DNA of 64,000 nt from Littorina saxatilis (taxonomy: Eukaryota; Mollusca; Gastropoda; Littorinimorpha; Littorinidae), in NCBI RefSeq assembly GCF_037325665.1, contig NC_090261.1, positions 32,663,285-32,727,284 of the forward strand. The letters are read 5' to 3'. The notes under the pieces are model-generated. The model ran no database searches, was not told the DNA's origin, and was given only the letters and a program-made list of their open reading frames with translations. Numbering within the stretch: the first letter of the stretch is position 1; the number at the start of each line of letters is the position of its first letter. Shown here piece after piece: positions 1-12,167 of the stretch. Both the position numbers and the translations under genes were made by a program.

Positions 1-61
1 GACAGGAATACTTTCTGCCCGTTGTGGACCAGATCGTTTCCCTTTACTGTGACATGGCCAC
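1..61 (-). CDS. Partial GH5 endo-beta-1,4-mannanase, third tandem copy (5' part of exon 2)
   Basis: The reverse strand reads G-H-V-T-V-K-G-N-D-L-V-H-N-G-Q-K-V-F-L-S, which aligns with the start of exon 2 of the two full mannanase genes in this window (G-Y-L-T-R-S-G-K-H-F-V-H-N-G-K-K-V-F-L-S). It is preceded by a pyrimidine-rich tract and an AG acceptor (bases 62-63) in the same phase: the exon starts with two bases completing a Gly codon. The rest of the gene lies left of the window. I looked for its signal-peptide exon between 62 and 9,700 and did not recognise one. The sequence is clearly diverged from genes A and B, so it is an older paralogue. Short match, but the phase agreement supports it. 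Confidence 0.72.
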
Positions 62-265
62 CTAGGATGCAACGAAAAATACAAGCTGATTATATTTTTT
101 TTGAAGCTGGTGAAGACTATAATATACAAGTATTCGCTGTTCATGTCATCACTGTAAATCAGTGTCGGTTTGCTCATCGCACTCGCGCACACAAACATGC
201 AAAAACACGTATACGCACACATGCTTCCTCTCCCATCTATCATTGTCCCTCTTCCTCTCCCACCT

Positions 266-333
266 AACATTGTCCCTCTTCCTCTTCCTCTCTCTCCCTG
301 TCTCTCTCTCTCTCTGTCTCTCTGTCTCTCTGC

Positions 334-367
<34 letters not shown>

Positions 368-376
368 TTCTATCTT

Positions 377-416
<40 letters not shown>

Positions 417-507
417 TCTCTCTCACTTTCTCTCCCCCCCTCTCTCTCTCCCTCTCTCTCTCTCTCTCTTTGAAAGCAAAGGAGTGAAATCTGTCTGTCT
501 GTCGCTC

Positions 508-561
<54 letters not shown>

Positions 562-602
562 TCTCTCTCTCTCTCTCTCACACACTCTCTCTCACTTTCT
601 CT

Positions 603-659
<57 letters not shown>

Positions 660-719
660 GGACAGATTGTAAGACTAGGCAACGCCTAAAATCTCCATCC
701 TTCTGTAATAAAGTTTAAT

Positions 720-789
<70 letters not shown>
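266..789. repeat. (CT)n microsatellite cluster
   Basis: Long pyrimidine tracts of CT with TCTG and CACT interruptions, in three blocks (about 266-470, 510-655, 720-789). A segment with ACACACTCTCTCTCACTTTC followed by a C-run occurs twice (about 410 and 580), showing internal duplication. Open frames here are low-complexity Ser/Leu or Arg/Glu repeats and are not genes. Confidence 0.95.
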
Positions 790-791
<2 letters not shown>

Positions 792-1421
792 AACAGTAAA
801 GGAGTCAAACCTCACCGGCGGAAATGCTAATCAAGCCACAAAGCGTGAAAAGGACTAGCTGCAACATCTGCAAAAAAAAGAATCAATATTTTAGTTCGAC
901 CTACATCAAACAAATTCAATTAGCATCAAAGCATATTTCAATCCAAGCAAGGCAGAGATTGGACCAGCGATTTACAAACTCCAATTCTTACAACATTTAA
1001 GTTTCCTGACTAACTTTAAAGATTACTCAAGTTTTTACAACAACAACAAAAACCGCTTACATTGATCGTCTTAGTCCACAGATGTTTCGCTGCTATCTGG
1101 TGTAAACGCCGGGTCGGCTGTCTCCCCTTATACTCCAGCTTTTGTACCTAGTTCTTGTGAATTTTAATCTTTCAGGGGTAACCTTGTCCTGTTTACAAAG
1201 TTTAGCAATGATAATTTTCATTGAAGTTTCTTGTTTCTGAACTACAGCTGAACCAGGAGCTTAATGTGAAAATATTTGACTCTGAAGGGGAGAAAAGGGA
1301 GCAGATCAAAATATCTGAAACCACAAATTAATCATCTTACAAGTACTTTTGACACCTCAGTCATTGTCTCTGTCGTTTGCAACCGGTTGGTTCCCTTGAA
1401 GAAATAAACCGAACATAGGGC
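790..1421. other. No recognised feature
   Basis: AT-rich unique-looking DNA. I see no exon with credible splice sites, no repeat unit and no transposon end. Confidence 0.5.
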
Positions 1422-1971
1422 ATTGTCATCATTTTCACGAGTGTTCATTCACAAACACCTGGGAAATAAAGCTCATGTTTCCCATGCAATAACTCGAGGT
1501 GGTGAATGGGTTTGAGCTTTCAGGTGAAACGTGGATTGTCAAAGTAAAAGCCAATCAGGCTGATTGTTTGATGTTTGGAACCATCGCGGCTTTGGATTTG
1601 TGTTTCCGAGGACAACGATTGTAAGCATTCACTCTCAAAGACCCAATCAATGTTGATAATTACCGCGGCGACTCATGGTCAATTTGCAACTTATCTCTGT
1701 AATCGCAAAATCCACAACGAAAAGTCATAAACACTTAAAAGAAAATAAATATGCTCAACACTTACTGAACTCACAGGTATGATCGCAGCTCTGTACATTT
1801 TTAGACTGGAAGAAAAGCGTCAACAAGCTACGTTTGACGTCACATACAAGTTTGACGTGTTATCTCGTGCTACTGTGACGATGCTTGGTGGCCCGGAGTT
1901 GGATTCTAAAAATTCGTCTCCCTGTGGGTTATTGTGCATTTTGTTGCACAACCAAAATGATGACAAAAACT

Positions 1972-2150
1972 ATGTTTGGTGGCTTGTTGTCAGACCAGTA
2001 TTTTGTTGTTGGTCCTCGGGGAGCATATCGCCTTTTGTCTCATATTTATCAACCGCGGCCTTCGGCCTTGGTCGATAAAGATTAAACAAAAGACGATATG
2101 GTCCCCTTGGACCAACAAAAAAGCTGGTCTGTCAACAAGCCACCAAACAT
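1972..2150. repeat. Imperfect inverted repeat (hairpin), unit 1
   Basis: The left arm begins ATGTTTGGTGGCTTGTTG and the right arm ends CAACAAGCCACCAAACAT; the arms (about 88 bases each) meet at a CCGCGGCCTTCGGCC core near 2055-2070. The form suggests a foldback (MITE-like) element. Family unknown. Confidence 0.8.
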
Positions 2151-2712
2151 CTTATATTGTCATCATTTTCACGAGTTTTCATTCACAAGCACCTGGGAAA
2201 TAAATCTCATGTTCCCCAGGCAATAATTCGAGGTGGTGAATGGGTTTGTCGTTTGAGTTTTCAGGTGAAACGTGGATTGTCAAAGTAAAAGCCAATCAGG
2301 CTGATTGTTTGATGTGTGGAACCATCGCGGCTTTGGATTTGTGTTTCCGAGGACAACGATTGTAAGCATTCACTCTCAAAGACCCAATCAATGTTGATAA
2401 TTACCGCGGCGACTCATGGTCAATTTGCAACTTATCTCTGTAATCGCAAAATCCACAACGAAAAGTCATAAACACTTAAAAGAAAATAAATATGCTCAAC
2501 ACTTACTGAACTCACAGGTATGATCGCAGCTCTGTACATTTTCAGACTGGAAGAAAAGCGTCAACAAGCTACGTTTGACGTCACATACAAGGTTGACGTG
2601 TTATCTCGAGCTACTGTGACGATGCTTTGTGGCCCGGAGTTGGATTCTAAAAATTCGTCTCCCTGTGGGTTATTGTGCATTTTGTTGCACAACCAAAATG
2701 ATGACAAAAACG

Positions 2713-2891
2713 ATGTTTGGTGGCTTGTCGTCAGACCAGCATTTTGTTGTTGGTCCTCGGGGAGCATATCGCCTTTTGTCTCATATTTATCAACCGCGGC
2801 CTTCGGCCTTGGTCGATAAAGATGAAACAAAAGACGATATGGTAACCTTGGACCAACAAAAAAGCTGGTCTGTCAACAAGCCACCAAACAT
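2713..2891. repeat. Imperfect inverted repeat (hairpin), unit 2
   Basis: Second copy of the ~180-base hairpin, with the same CCGCGGCCTTCGGCC centre and the same arm ends as the copy at 1972-2150. Confidence 0.8.
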
Positions 2892-3235
2892 CTTATATTA
2901 TCGCACAAAAAGAAGCTTTCATAATCATCAAACCAGAGGGAGTTCTGGGAAGGGATATCCTATTTATGACATGACGTCAGTGCCCATCAGTCATTGCATA
3001 GTCTAGGTGTTTCGGTGTTAGTAGTGCCAGCATTATATCGGTCCCACTTTATGTCAGTGGTAGTTGATATTGCTTTCCAAACTGACACAAAGCGAACGGG
3101 AGGATTGAGGGAGTTAAGGGCAGAATAAACCTGCGCAGTTTCAGCGGCACAGACGACGCACTGCATATTATTATGGGGGCCAGGAGGCCCCCATTTATAC
3201 GGATAGTTTCGAGGTTGACCATGGGCAGCGCCATT

Positions 3236-3450
3236 TTGTTGTGAAATACGTCATCAGTTTGTGTACACAGGAAGTTGTGACATCCGTCACCCTATGGGAG
3301 GGGTGAAGGTAACATTGTTCATCAGTAGAAAGTTGTGAAATCCGTCACCCTATGGGAGGTGTGAAGGCAAAATTGGTCATCACTGAGTTTGTGTAACACA
3401 GGAAGTTGTGAAATACGTCACTCTATGGGAGGTGTGACGGCAAAATTGTT
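3236..3450. repeat. Three-copy minisatellite (~60-75 bp unit)
   Basis: The motif AAGTTGTGAAATCCGTCACC followed by CTATGGGAGGTGTGAAGG occurs three times (about 3271, 3330 and 3403) with small changes. No coding sense. Confidence 0.8.
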
Positions 3451-4521
<1,071 letters not shown>

Positions 4522-4804
4522 CATCTGACTCTTGGCACACAGGTCAAAGCAGAGGTTAACTTGAGTGCACGTGTACCTGTTGGGCGCAAAGTAAGAATCC
4601 GGGGCAGAGTTGGAATAATCGGGATTTCCCGAAACCTCATTTGATTTCCAACAAAGCGCCGCATTTCCGGAAACGAGCTGCCTCGTTCTAGAAATGGCAA
4701 CCCTTCGACTGGCACAAAAAAGTATACCCTTTTCACAGGTCATGAATAAGGTATATGAAAAAGCAAGGTCTTATACAGGGGAAGTCTTGAATTGGGGGTG
4801 TGGG

Positions 4805-5035
4805 GGTACTTACTTACTTACTGCCTTTCCCACCTGGTGCACCTTGATCGTGGTATGGGGGCTTGTGTGCCTTGACAACCTCCGGAGCTATGTCGGCGGG
4901 GACCTCGTGTCCCTGGTAGGTCCAACCATGCCGAACAGATCCGCGTGAGGTAGAGGCCAGACTAAAATGTGTACCCTGGTCCTCCAGGTTGGGGGTTCAG
5001 CTTAGGGCCAACAACTCTAACTGGTAAAACCGAGT
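4805..5035 (+). mobile_element. Non-LTR retrotransposon 5' fragment
   Basis: The segment containing CCTCCGGAGCTATGTCGGCG, GACCTCGTGTCCCTGGTAGG and GTCCTCCAGGTTGGGGGTTC followed by GGGCCAACAACTCTAACTGG resembles the GC-rich 5' leader I associate with RTE/Jockey-like LINEs in marine invertebrates. No reverse-transcriptase sequence follows, so it is a short relic. It starts in a TTAC repeat. The family assignment is from memory and uncertain. Confidence 0.5.
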
Positions 5036-5844
5036 GAGTTACAGAAACAGTGTGGGGGTACACTGTGTAACAATTATCTCAGTAGCACTCAGCGCATGCA
5101 GCTAGCTTGTTGCTGCTGTCTCGATCTATTTTGAACACAGTGATTTTTTTTCTCAGAGTAGATTGTTAGTTTGTTACAACAGGCTGAAATCATCTTTAAT
5201 TTGAATCAACATTTTGCAACAATCAATCACGTCAATATAGCGCACAGACTTGCACATTACGTTTTAAGAGCCTAGATTACCAGGCATGCAGTGACAAGAG
5301 CCTACTCAATAAAGGGACGTAATGCTGTCTCTGCAGCCCTGAGAGACTGTGAGTTTAATATATAATCAGTTAAGACTGAGTAAAAAAAATATTACAATCG
5401 ATAGTTACCAGTGAAACTGAAGTTATATCGGAACAGTCTTGTTGTGTTTTTGTTGTTGTAAAATGTAAGATCTGAAACGTTAAAAATTATGTAAAATTGG
5501 AGCGTTTTGGTCGAGTGGGATGGGTCGTTGAACTGTGTTGTTACAACCCGCCGAAGTTATCAAAAGTGTTTTTGCTTTTAGTAATTCGGTTGGTTTGGTG
5601 CGTTATACAATGCATCTGCTTTTTCAAGACTAAGCATTGATCACATAGGCCATCATGACTTGTATCATTTTACATCGCATTCTAAGAAAGAGCAGAATTA
5701 TCACTATGCGCGCGATACATTTCTAGAATCGCGTAGCGCAAAGTTGGAATTCCTACAATGGCAGCCATTGTTGGAATTCCAACAAAGCGCAGGTCATTTC
5801 CGGAAAAGCGCCGATGACGAGATGGGTCGCAACATACCTAGGAG
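5036..5844. other. No recognised gene
   Basis: Unique-looking DNA. A segment near 5750-5815 (TTGGAATTCCAACAAAGCGC then CATTTCCGGAAA) resembles one at 4640-4680, so a small dispersed repeat is present twice. Confidence 0.45.
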
Positions 5845-6010
5845 GGGGGTGATTTCTTGAATTAGCTGAGGGCGGAAGGAAATCGCTCACCTTCCACGTC
5901 CAAAACGTAGTGATATTGACACGCCACATTAGTGCGGTAGCGTATTGTGCTAAGCAGGAAAGCGCGCTTTTCTGCCGGTATTCTTGTTAACTTCGCAATT
6001 TCCAGGAAAC
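5845..6010 (-). repeat. Fragment of the dispersed repeat also at 12.6 and 34.0 kb
   Basis: Bases 5875-5990 carry the segments GGAAATCGCTCACCTTCCACG and GAAAGCGCGCTTTTCTGCC in the arrangement seen, reverse-complemented and better preserved, at about 13260-13370. It is a short internal piece without either end of the element. Confidence 0.6.
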
Positions 6011-8060
6011 ATCCACTTTCACTTTGAGACTGTTCTGTTTACATTCGACACTATCAAAACCACTTTGCAATACTGAAATAATTTTTTCTGTGTTCGAAAG
6101 CTACAGCCAATCGTTATTATGTCCCCTTAGGTACAGTTTTATAACATTATTGGCACATGTAAACAATAGGAATTAATTAATGAACGCTACGAAAAGGGCA
6201 GCCTTTAACCTCCCTGTTGTCACTCAGCATTTTTTTTTAATTCTCATCCACACTTTCAGCACTTCCCCCACCCGCCCTCCCTATCTCAGATGTAATTTGT
6301 AAATGACGTTTTCAGCCTTCAATCCACTATTTAACATAGTAAGTCAAGCTTTTCAAACCAAATTAATAATTGCTTTGATGTTTTGCTGATGTTCAGTTTA
6401 TTATTTAATAAAGATCTCATGGTTCAAAATGTCATGTTTTTTCAAAAACGTGCGTGTATTCCATTTCAAACTAACCTCACTGATGTGAACTCCATTATTA
6501 CTGTCACATCTGATTTACAAATTACACCCATAATCCAAACCAACGCACAAACACACACACACACACACCACAACTACACACATATGTACTCGTTACCATT
6601 AGCCAACGCTCGTCACAACACTGTCAGTCTCAAGTATAAATAATAATAGTATAAATCATAACTAATTTTCTTCGCACCATCATAGACATAATGTTGCTTC
6701 ACATGTTCTTTGTACAATCGTTGGTTTTCACAATAGATTTTGCATTACTGTAATTGTCTTCTTTTTCTTTTACAATATCTTTCCAAAAACAAAACTCAAA
6801 GACCACACACGCTATTGCAACCTACTCCTATTTCTGGTCTCTCTTCCTGGGTACAATGGTACCTAAGACTTACATTCAAATGCTTACATTTCCATGCTAC
6901 CCACATTGTCAAAATACCAATAATTATTCAAAACAAATGTTAACTACTACCTAACTTCATTTCAGACCCACACCCATTATTATACACACATTTCACATTT
7001 AAACCATTAGTCGGCCCCCTGTCGATATTTATCGACTAAGTTCCTTGTTGATGCTGCGATAGGGATCATGACGAGTACTTGGCGAGTACTTTCACGCAAC
7101 GTGTAGCGGGCTGTGATAAGCTACAGTGCGTCGTCTGTCCTGCTGAAGTTACATTGGTGAGCGCCAGGCCTTATCAAGTTAACGCACCTCGAACAGTGAG
7201 ATCGACAGAGCGTACTGCAGACAAACACGAACGGGTCGAGTCGCGTACCGACGAGTCGGTTACGCACCCTCCATGCTCAAGAACTCAAGAGTATCAGTAG
7301 GCCGATAGGTCGAAGTTCCTGTGAATGTTTGGTTTTGTCCTGAATTAAACGTTCCAATGATTAAACCGGTTTGATTCTTGATTTGAAACGTTAGCATTCT
7401 GTCTGTTTTGGAATCTTCTTTTGTTTGTTTTTTGTTTATTTGGTTTGTTTGTTTGATTGTTTGATTGTATGTTTGCTTCACTTTTTTGTGTGCTTTGTTT
7501 TGTTTTGTTGTCAAAGGCCGATATTGCTTTTTTTGTTGTTAGGAACTTCACCTTGTATTTAAAAGGGACACACAAATAGACACAAGGACGACCCCTGAGC
7601 CAGACTATGATGTTTGCTTGGTGGTATGGGTAGGAATTTCATGTAATAGATGTATTAGTTTTTTTTCAATCTTGAGAATATCAATCTCATAATAAAGCCA
7701 GTGTACAAGAATCTTCAAGTTTAAAACATGTAATGCAAAACAGGTTTGTGTACGCCAAAAAGTATATACCTGCATGACATAATTATGAGGTATACTGAGG
7801 ACATTGAAGCTTGTGGAAACGTTATGCACCGTATCGCATCAGGATCGTACAGTGTGTACCGTATGAGAAAAAAACCCGGCGTACATGGTGGATTTTGGAT
7901 AGAGTTCTTCGTAGTGCCAGAGTCCTGGTAAGCTCAGCGAAAATGAGAGCAGTGTAATCTTCTGATTTCCTGATAAGGTGTTATGGTCCACAATGCTGTG
8001 TCAAGTTCGAGGTCGATGCGCGTGGGGTTTCTCTTTGTAAACTATACGTCTCGCTCTCAT
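6011..8060. other. No recognised gene
   Basis: AT-rich DNA with a short (CA)n at 6549-6568 and GTTT-rich sequence near 7420-7510. I found no exon-like reading frame with credible splice signals and no transposon ends. Confidence 0.5.
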
Positions 8061-8150
8061 GTTTAATTGTTCCCCTTCGTCTGTGAGTGGAAGACTTATG
8101 GACAGACAGCAGGAAGAACGAGACAATGAGAGACAAACACACAGACAGAC

Positions 8151-8349
8151 AGAGAGAGAGAGAGGGAGAAAGAGAGAGTGTGTGGGTGTTTGTGTGTGTG
8201 TGTGTATGTGTATGCGCGCGCGTGTGTGTGTGTGTGTGTGTGTGTGTGGTCGGGTGTGTGTGTTGGGGTGAGTAATTGGTGCGAGCGGAAGCGGGTGTGT
8301 ATGTGTCAGTGAGGGTAGTTGTTTTGTGTGCGCGCGCATGTGTGTGCGC

Positions 8350-8380
<31 letters not shown>

Positions 8381-8402
8381 TGTGTGCGTGTGTGTGTGTG
8401 TA
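8151..8402. repeat. (AG)n and (TG)n microsatellites
   Basis: Short AG repeats (8151-8178) lead into two TG blocks (8178-8265 and 8335-8402) with alternating CG steps (GCGCGC), a composition prone to Z-DNA. Reading frames here are low complexity. Confidence 0.9.
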
Positions 8403-8501
8403 TTGGGGTGAGACAGACAGAAAAGCACACACAGAGACACACACAGACACACGAAAACCGCGAAATGTCAACCAAATTCGGCTTACTTCGGCTTTCGGCT
8501 T

Positions 8502-8796
8502 TTTGTTTGTTTGTTTGTTTGCTTGCTTAACGCCCAGTCGACCACGAAGGGCCATATCAGGGCGGTGCTGCTTTGACATATAACGTGCGCCACACACAAG
8601 ACAGAAGTCGCAGCACAGGCTTCATGTCTCACCCAGTCACATTATTCTGACACCGGACCAACCAGTCCTAGCACTAACCCCATAACGCCAGACGCCAGGC
8701 GGAGCAGCCACTAGATTGCCAATTTTAAAGTCTTAGGTATGACCCGGCCGGGGTTCGAACCCACGACCTCCCGATCACGGGGCGGACGCCTTACCA
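8502..8796 (-). mobile_element. tRNA-derived SINE (family 1), head-truncated
   Basis: Reverse-strand sequence has a B-box-like GGTTCGAACCCC and a body almost identical to the complete copy at 51741-52050, ending in a GTTT-repeat tail (CAAAC on the reverse strand). It lacks the first ~20 bases of the tRNA head. Flanking direct repeats GGCTTTCGGCTT at 8490-8501 and 8797-8808 are its target-site duplication. It sits inside a TTCGGC-rich foldback sequence. Confidence 0.85.
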
Positions 8797-8808
8797 GGCT
8801 TTCGGCTT

Positions 8809-8962
8809 GATTCGATCTGAATCGGTTTACTTCGATGCATGTCGGCCTATTCCGGCTTTCGGCCTGAAACGGCCCTTTGGCCAAAGTCCGCCTACTTCGG
8901 TTATTGTACACCGAAGTAGGCTGACTATGGCCAAAAGCTGAAATAGGCCGACTTATTAATAT
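8809..8962. repeat. TTCGGC-rich foldback DNA
   Basis: Arms such as CCGCCTACTTCGGT and ACCGAAGTAGGCTG face each other around 8890-8930, with further pairing of GTCGGCCTATT and AATAGGCCGAC outside. The family-1 SINE has inserted into the left side of this palindrome-like element. Confidence 0.65.
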
Positions 8963-9509
8963 TTACAGGTCGTTATTCGTTTCTCACCTATCAAAATGTG
9001 TCAGCTGATGGTCATCACCTGAATGAATGCATTTGATTTTGACTGTTTAGATGGAACACGCTTCAACTGCGTTGGAATGTCGACTTGACCTTAACCTTTA
9101 ATTCATGACATTCTCACCAAGCACGTCCAAGATACTTGTCATTATCTTGTCACAGAGTGATACGTTGCTGCTTCCATACTCATTTTGTTTTTGCATTGTG
9201 TACTTTGTATCGTGACTTTACTTTAATCGCCATACTTTTCTGTCAACTGTTATGAAGTTCGTGTCCATGGTCAGTGCTTCATTAGTATTCTTCAAGACTG
9301 TAGTTCAAAGGGTTACTAAAACTTGTTTTAAGCTAATCTCTAGTCAACACAGAATTATGAAGAAGGCATGATGTAACACACATAAAAAGAGTATAAACAA
9401 AAGTCAAATCTGTTTGGAGTTTTAATCTCTCGTCAGACAATCAAAAGTCGAAAAATTATCTTTTCTAGACCATTTTTTTATCTCTCATATAATTATATCA
9501 TTATTTCAC

Positions 9510-9700
9510 ATGTTTTGTTCTTCCGGGATGCCCTAAAAAATCGGGCTGATATCGCCGGGGATTCAACTTTCGTCGGAGAATCAAATGTTAGAAGTGTCTT
9601 TTTATATACCAGTTTTTTTTCTCCCTCACATTTATAATTATATCACGTTTTGTCCTTCCAGGATGTCCTAAATAATCGGGCTGATATCCCCAGGGATTCT
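9510..9700. repeat. Short direct repeat downstream of mannanase A
   Basis: The segment TTTTGTTCTTCCGGGATGCC...CGGGCTGATATCGCC at 9511-9558 recurs with changes at 9647-9692, immediately 3' of the gene A stop codon. No AATAAA signal is visible for gene A in the next few hundred bases; the variant ATTAAA near 9430 is a weak candidate. Confidence 0.6.
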
Positions 9701-9715
9701 TCTCTATGGTCCAGT

Positions 9716-11910
9716 CTACAAATGAATGGCGACTTGTCCACCGGTCCCGTTCTTCCCTCTGAGAGTGGCGATTCCTTGCATCTGGAGGTCAGTGCTGTCC
9801 CAGTCTCCTTCACCATTGTTGGCGTGCCAGCTCCAGGCGCCATCATAGCCGTGGTCGTAGGCATACTGGAATTGAGACTGAATGGTCATCCCAGCTCCGC
9901 TAGACGAGGCAAACTCAGCGATGACCAAAGGCTTGTCCAGTTTGTAGTCATCGGCGTTGTGCTGGAAGTACGAGCAGCGTATTGGTAAATCTTATGTAGA
10001 TTAAGTAAGAAAAAATAAAAGCTGACGGCGTATTATGGTTCGAATACTAATAATTGTCAGTAAGAACTGGTGTCACATGACTGATGTGAAACTGTTGATT
10101 GGCTAAAGGCAATACGCTTAAAACTGTTAGCACACTCTTGGAGTGCGCTAACAGTTCTAGAGAACATAATTATTCAGACGCCTATGCCACAGTGATTTGA
10201 GAAGATTCTTCTTATCCGCCGTGTTAGTGACAGCTTATCTTCTTCACATTACCACATGATGCTTGATCCTAAAATTCCCCGCGGCTAAAAGCAGAAGGGT
10301 TTTTCTGACAGACTTCGAGCAAGACCACGCAGCATTTGGAAATCGACTGATTTGATTGACTGTCATACGTACATGTAGTAGACGACAGCATCAGTTTAGT
10401 GCCGAAATGAACGGTTTTCGCATATTTTAGGACAAGAACGATGTAAATAGACAACGCGAAGGCTTCAAAACATTCTTACCATGTAATCAAAGCACCAACC
10501 TCCCAGACAAATGCAGATACATTACAAGAAATAACATGCCAACTTTATCTTTTGCGAATGAGCGAAACATCGTGTCACTTTGACATCAGGCCTGGGTACG
10601 TCACTCAGTTGCGTGGGGGTTGTTCATTTTTTGGGAGCGTAGCAACTTCTAGTATGTGTTTTTCCACCAATAATTAACTGAATATAAAAGTGAAACTGTA
10701 TGCTTACGGGTACATTTAGCATAACTGTAACTCATACTATTAGTTGCTGATCGATAAAACGGTGCAGATGGTCATCAAATCGTAAAATGCATGGTCGGCG
10801 ATTAAACCGTCAATACCCCCGAAATTTGCAACTCAGGCGAGAAGCTTGCAAGTCATGGCAAAAGCCGGCAAACTCACAAAAGTAGATCGAACTCGACCCG
10901 TCCACACAGTTCTCCATTCGCCCGCAGAAAAATGTGCCTTGTCAAACGTTCTAATCTCTTGTAGTTACTGATATTTATTGAAACAATCACAGTGCGCTAA
11001 GAGATTTATAAAGCAAATCTTGAACATAAATATTAAATTCAGCGCTACACAATTTTACAAGTTCATTCTTAAACAAAGGAGCTAAAATGTAACGAGCATA
11101 CAAAGCATAGAATGCGAGCAGGTGCAATTTTTTTCCAGTTCCAGTTCCAGTTCCAGTTCCAGTTCCAATTCAAGTACCTTTTCGGCGTATTGTCCACAAC
11201 TGTTTTTTATCCTCCTCATCAGATCTAACTTTAACATGCGGAGCTGTTGCGGCTGTTTGGTTTCGTAGTCAACTTAAGTACAAATTTTACATCTACGTAT
11301 TGATATTCACAAACCCATACCTGACGGCCTTCAGCAGTAATCTAGAATGTTATCTTAAGTAACACATGTTGAGCAGAAAGTCCAAATAGCCTACCATATA
11401 AAACTAGAATCACTGTTATGGTACGATACATAAATAGAACTTACCAAGAAAGTTGCATCAGCCGAGAACTTATGCTGCCAGTCATAGGTATGGGTTGAGT
11501 AGAACGTCAAAGTGCCCTTCAAAACGAAAGGTTAATGAATCAAAATAATGATCAAGAGTCACGCCAGACTCGACGACAATGTGTACTTGTCTCATAAGTA
11601 AGGGTTAATTACGAAGAGAGACGAATCGCCCTCGGAGACAGAAGATTACATTTGTGTGAAATATTCACACTTATATTCACGTTTTTGTCACATAATTATA
11701 CTAATTGTAAAAATAACATTTGGTTGACGGAAATGCGTGCACATGTCCAAGTCTGCCTTAGAAGCGGCACAATATTACTCGGCACCTATTCAATGTTCAT
11801 GCTGGATTATATGAGTACTTATGTGAGTACAGATAAGGCATGTAGAATCATTTTCAGAACACAAAAACGAGTTTTGAACTGCATATGTGCATAAAAGCAG
11901 TGAAATGAAG

Positions 11911-11981
<71 letters not shown>

Positions 11982-12033
11982 CACACACACACACACACAC
12001 ACACAAAACACATATACACACACACACACACAT

Positions 12034-12100
<67 letters not shown>

Positions 12101-12125
12101 CACACACACGCACGCACGCACGCAC

Positions 12126-12167
<42 letters not shown>

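Larger units (their letters stand above)
1422..2896. repeat. Tandem duplication, two ~741-bp units
   Basis: Unit 1 (1422-2155) and unit 2 (2156-2896) are nearly identical over their whole length; a recognisable ATGATCGCAGCTCTG segment lies at 1779 and again at 2520, 741 bases apart. Differences are a few substitutions and small indels, so the duplication is recent. Each unit ends in a large inverted repeat (listed separately). Open frames of 99 codons inside the units have no recognisable domain and no host exon signals; I do not call them genes. Confidence 0.9.

Noticed and set aside
149-672. Overlapping frames of Ser/Leu- and Arg/Glu-rich repeats
   Set aside because: They are translations of (CT)n microsatellites; the same holds for frames over (CA)n, (TG)n and (GA)n tracts elsewhere in the window.
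9650-9988. 112-codon plus-strand frame
   Set aside because: Antisense shadow of mannanase A exon 7; similar shadows exist over exons 4, 5 and 7 of both genes.
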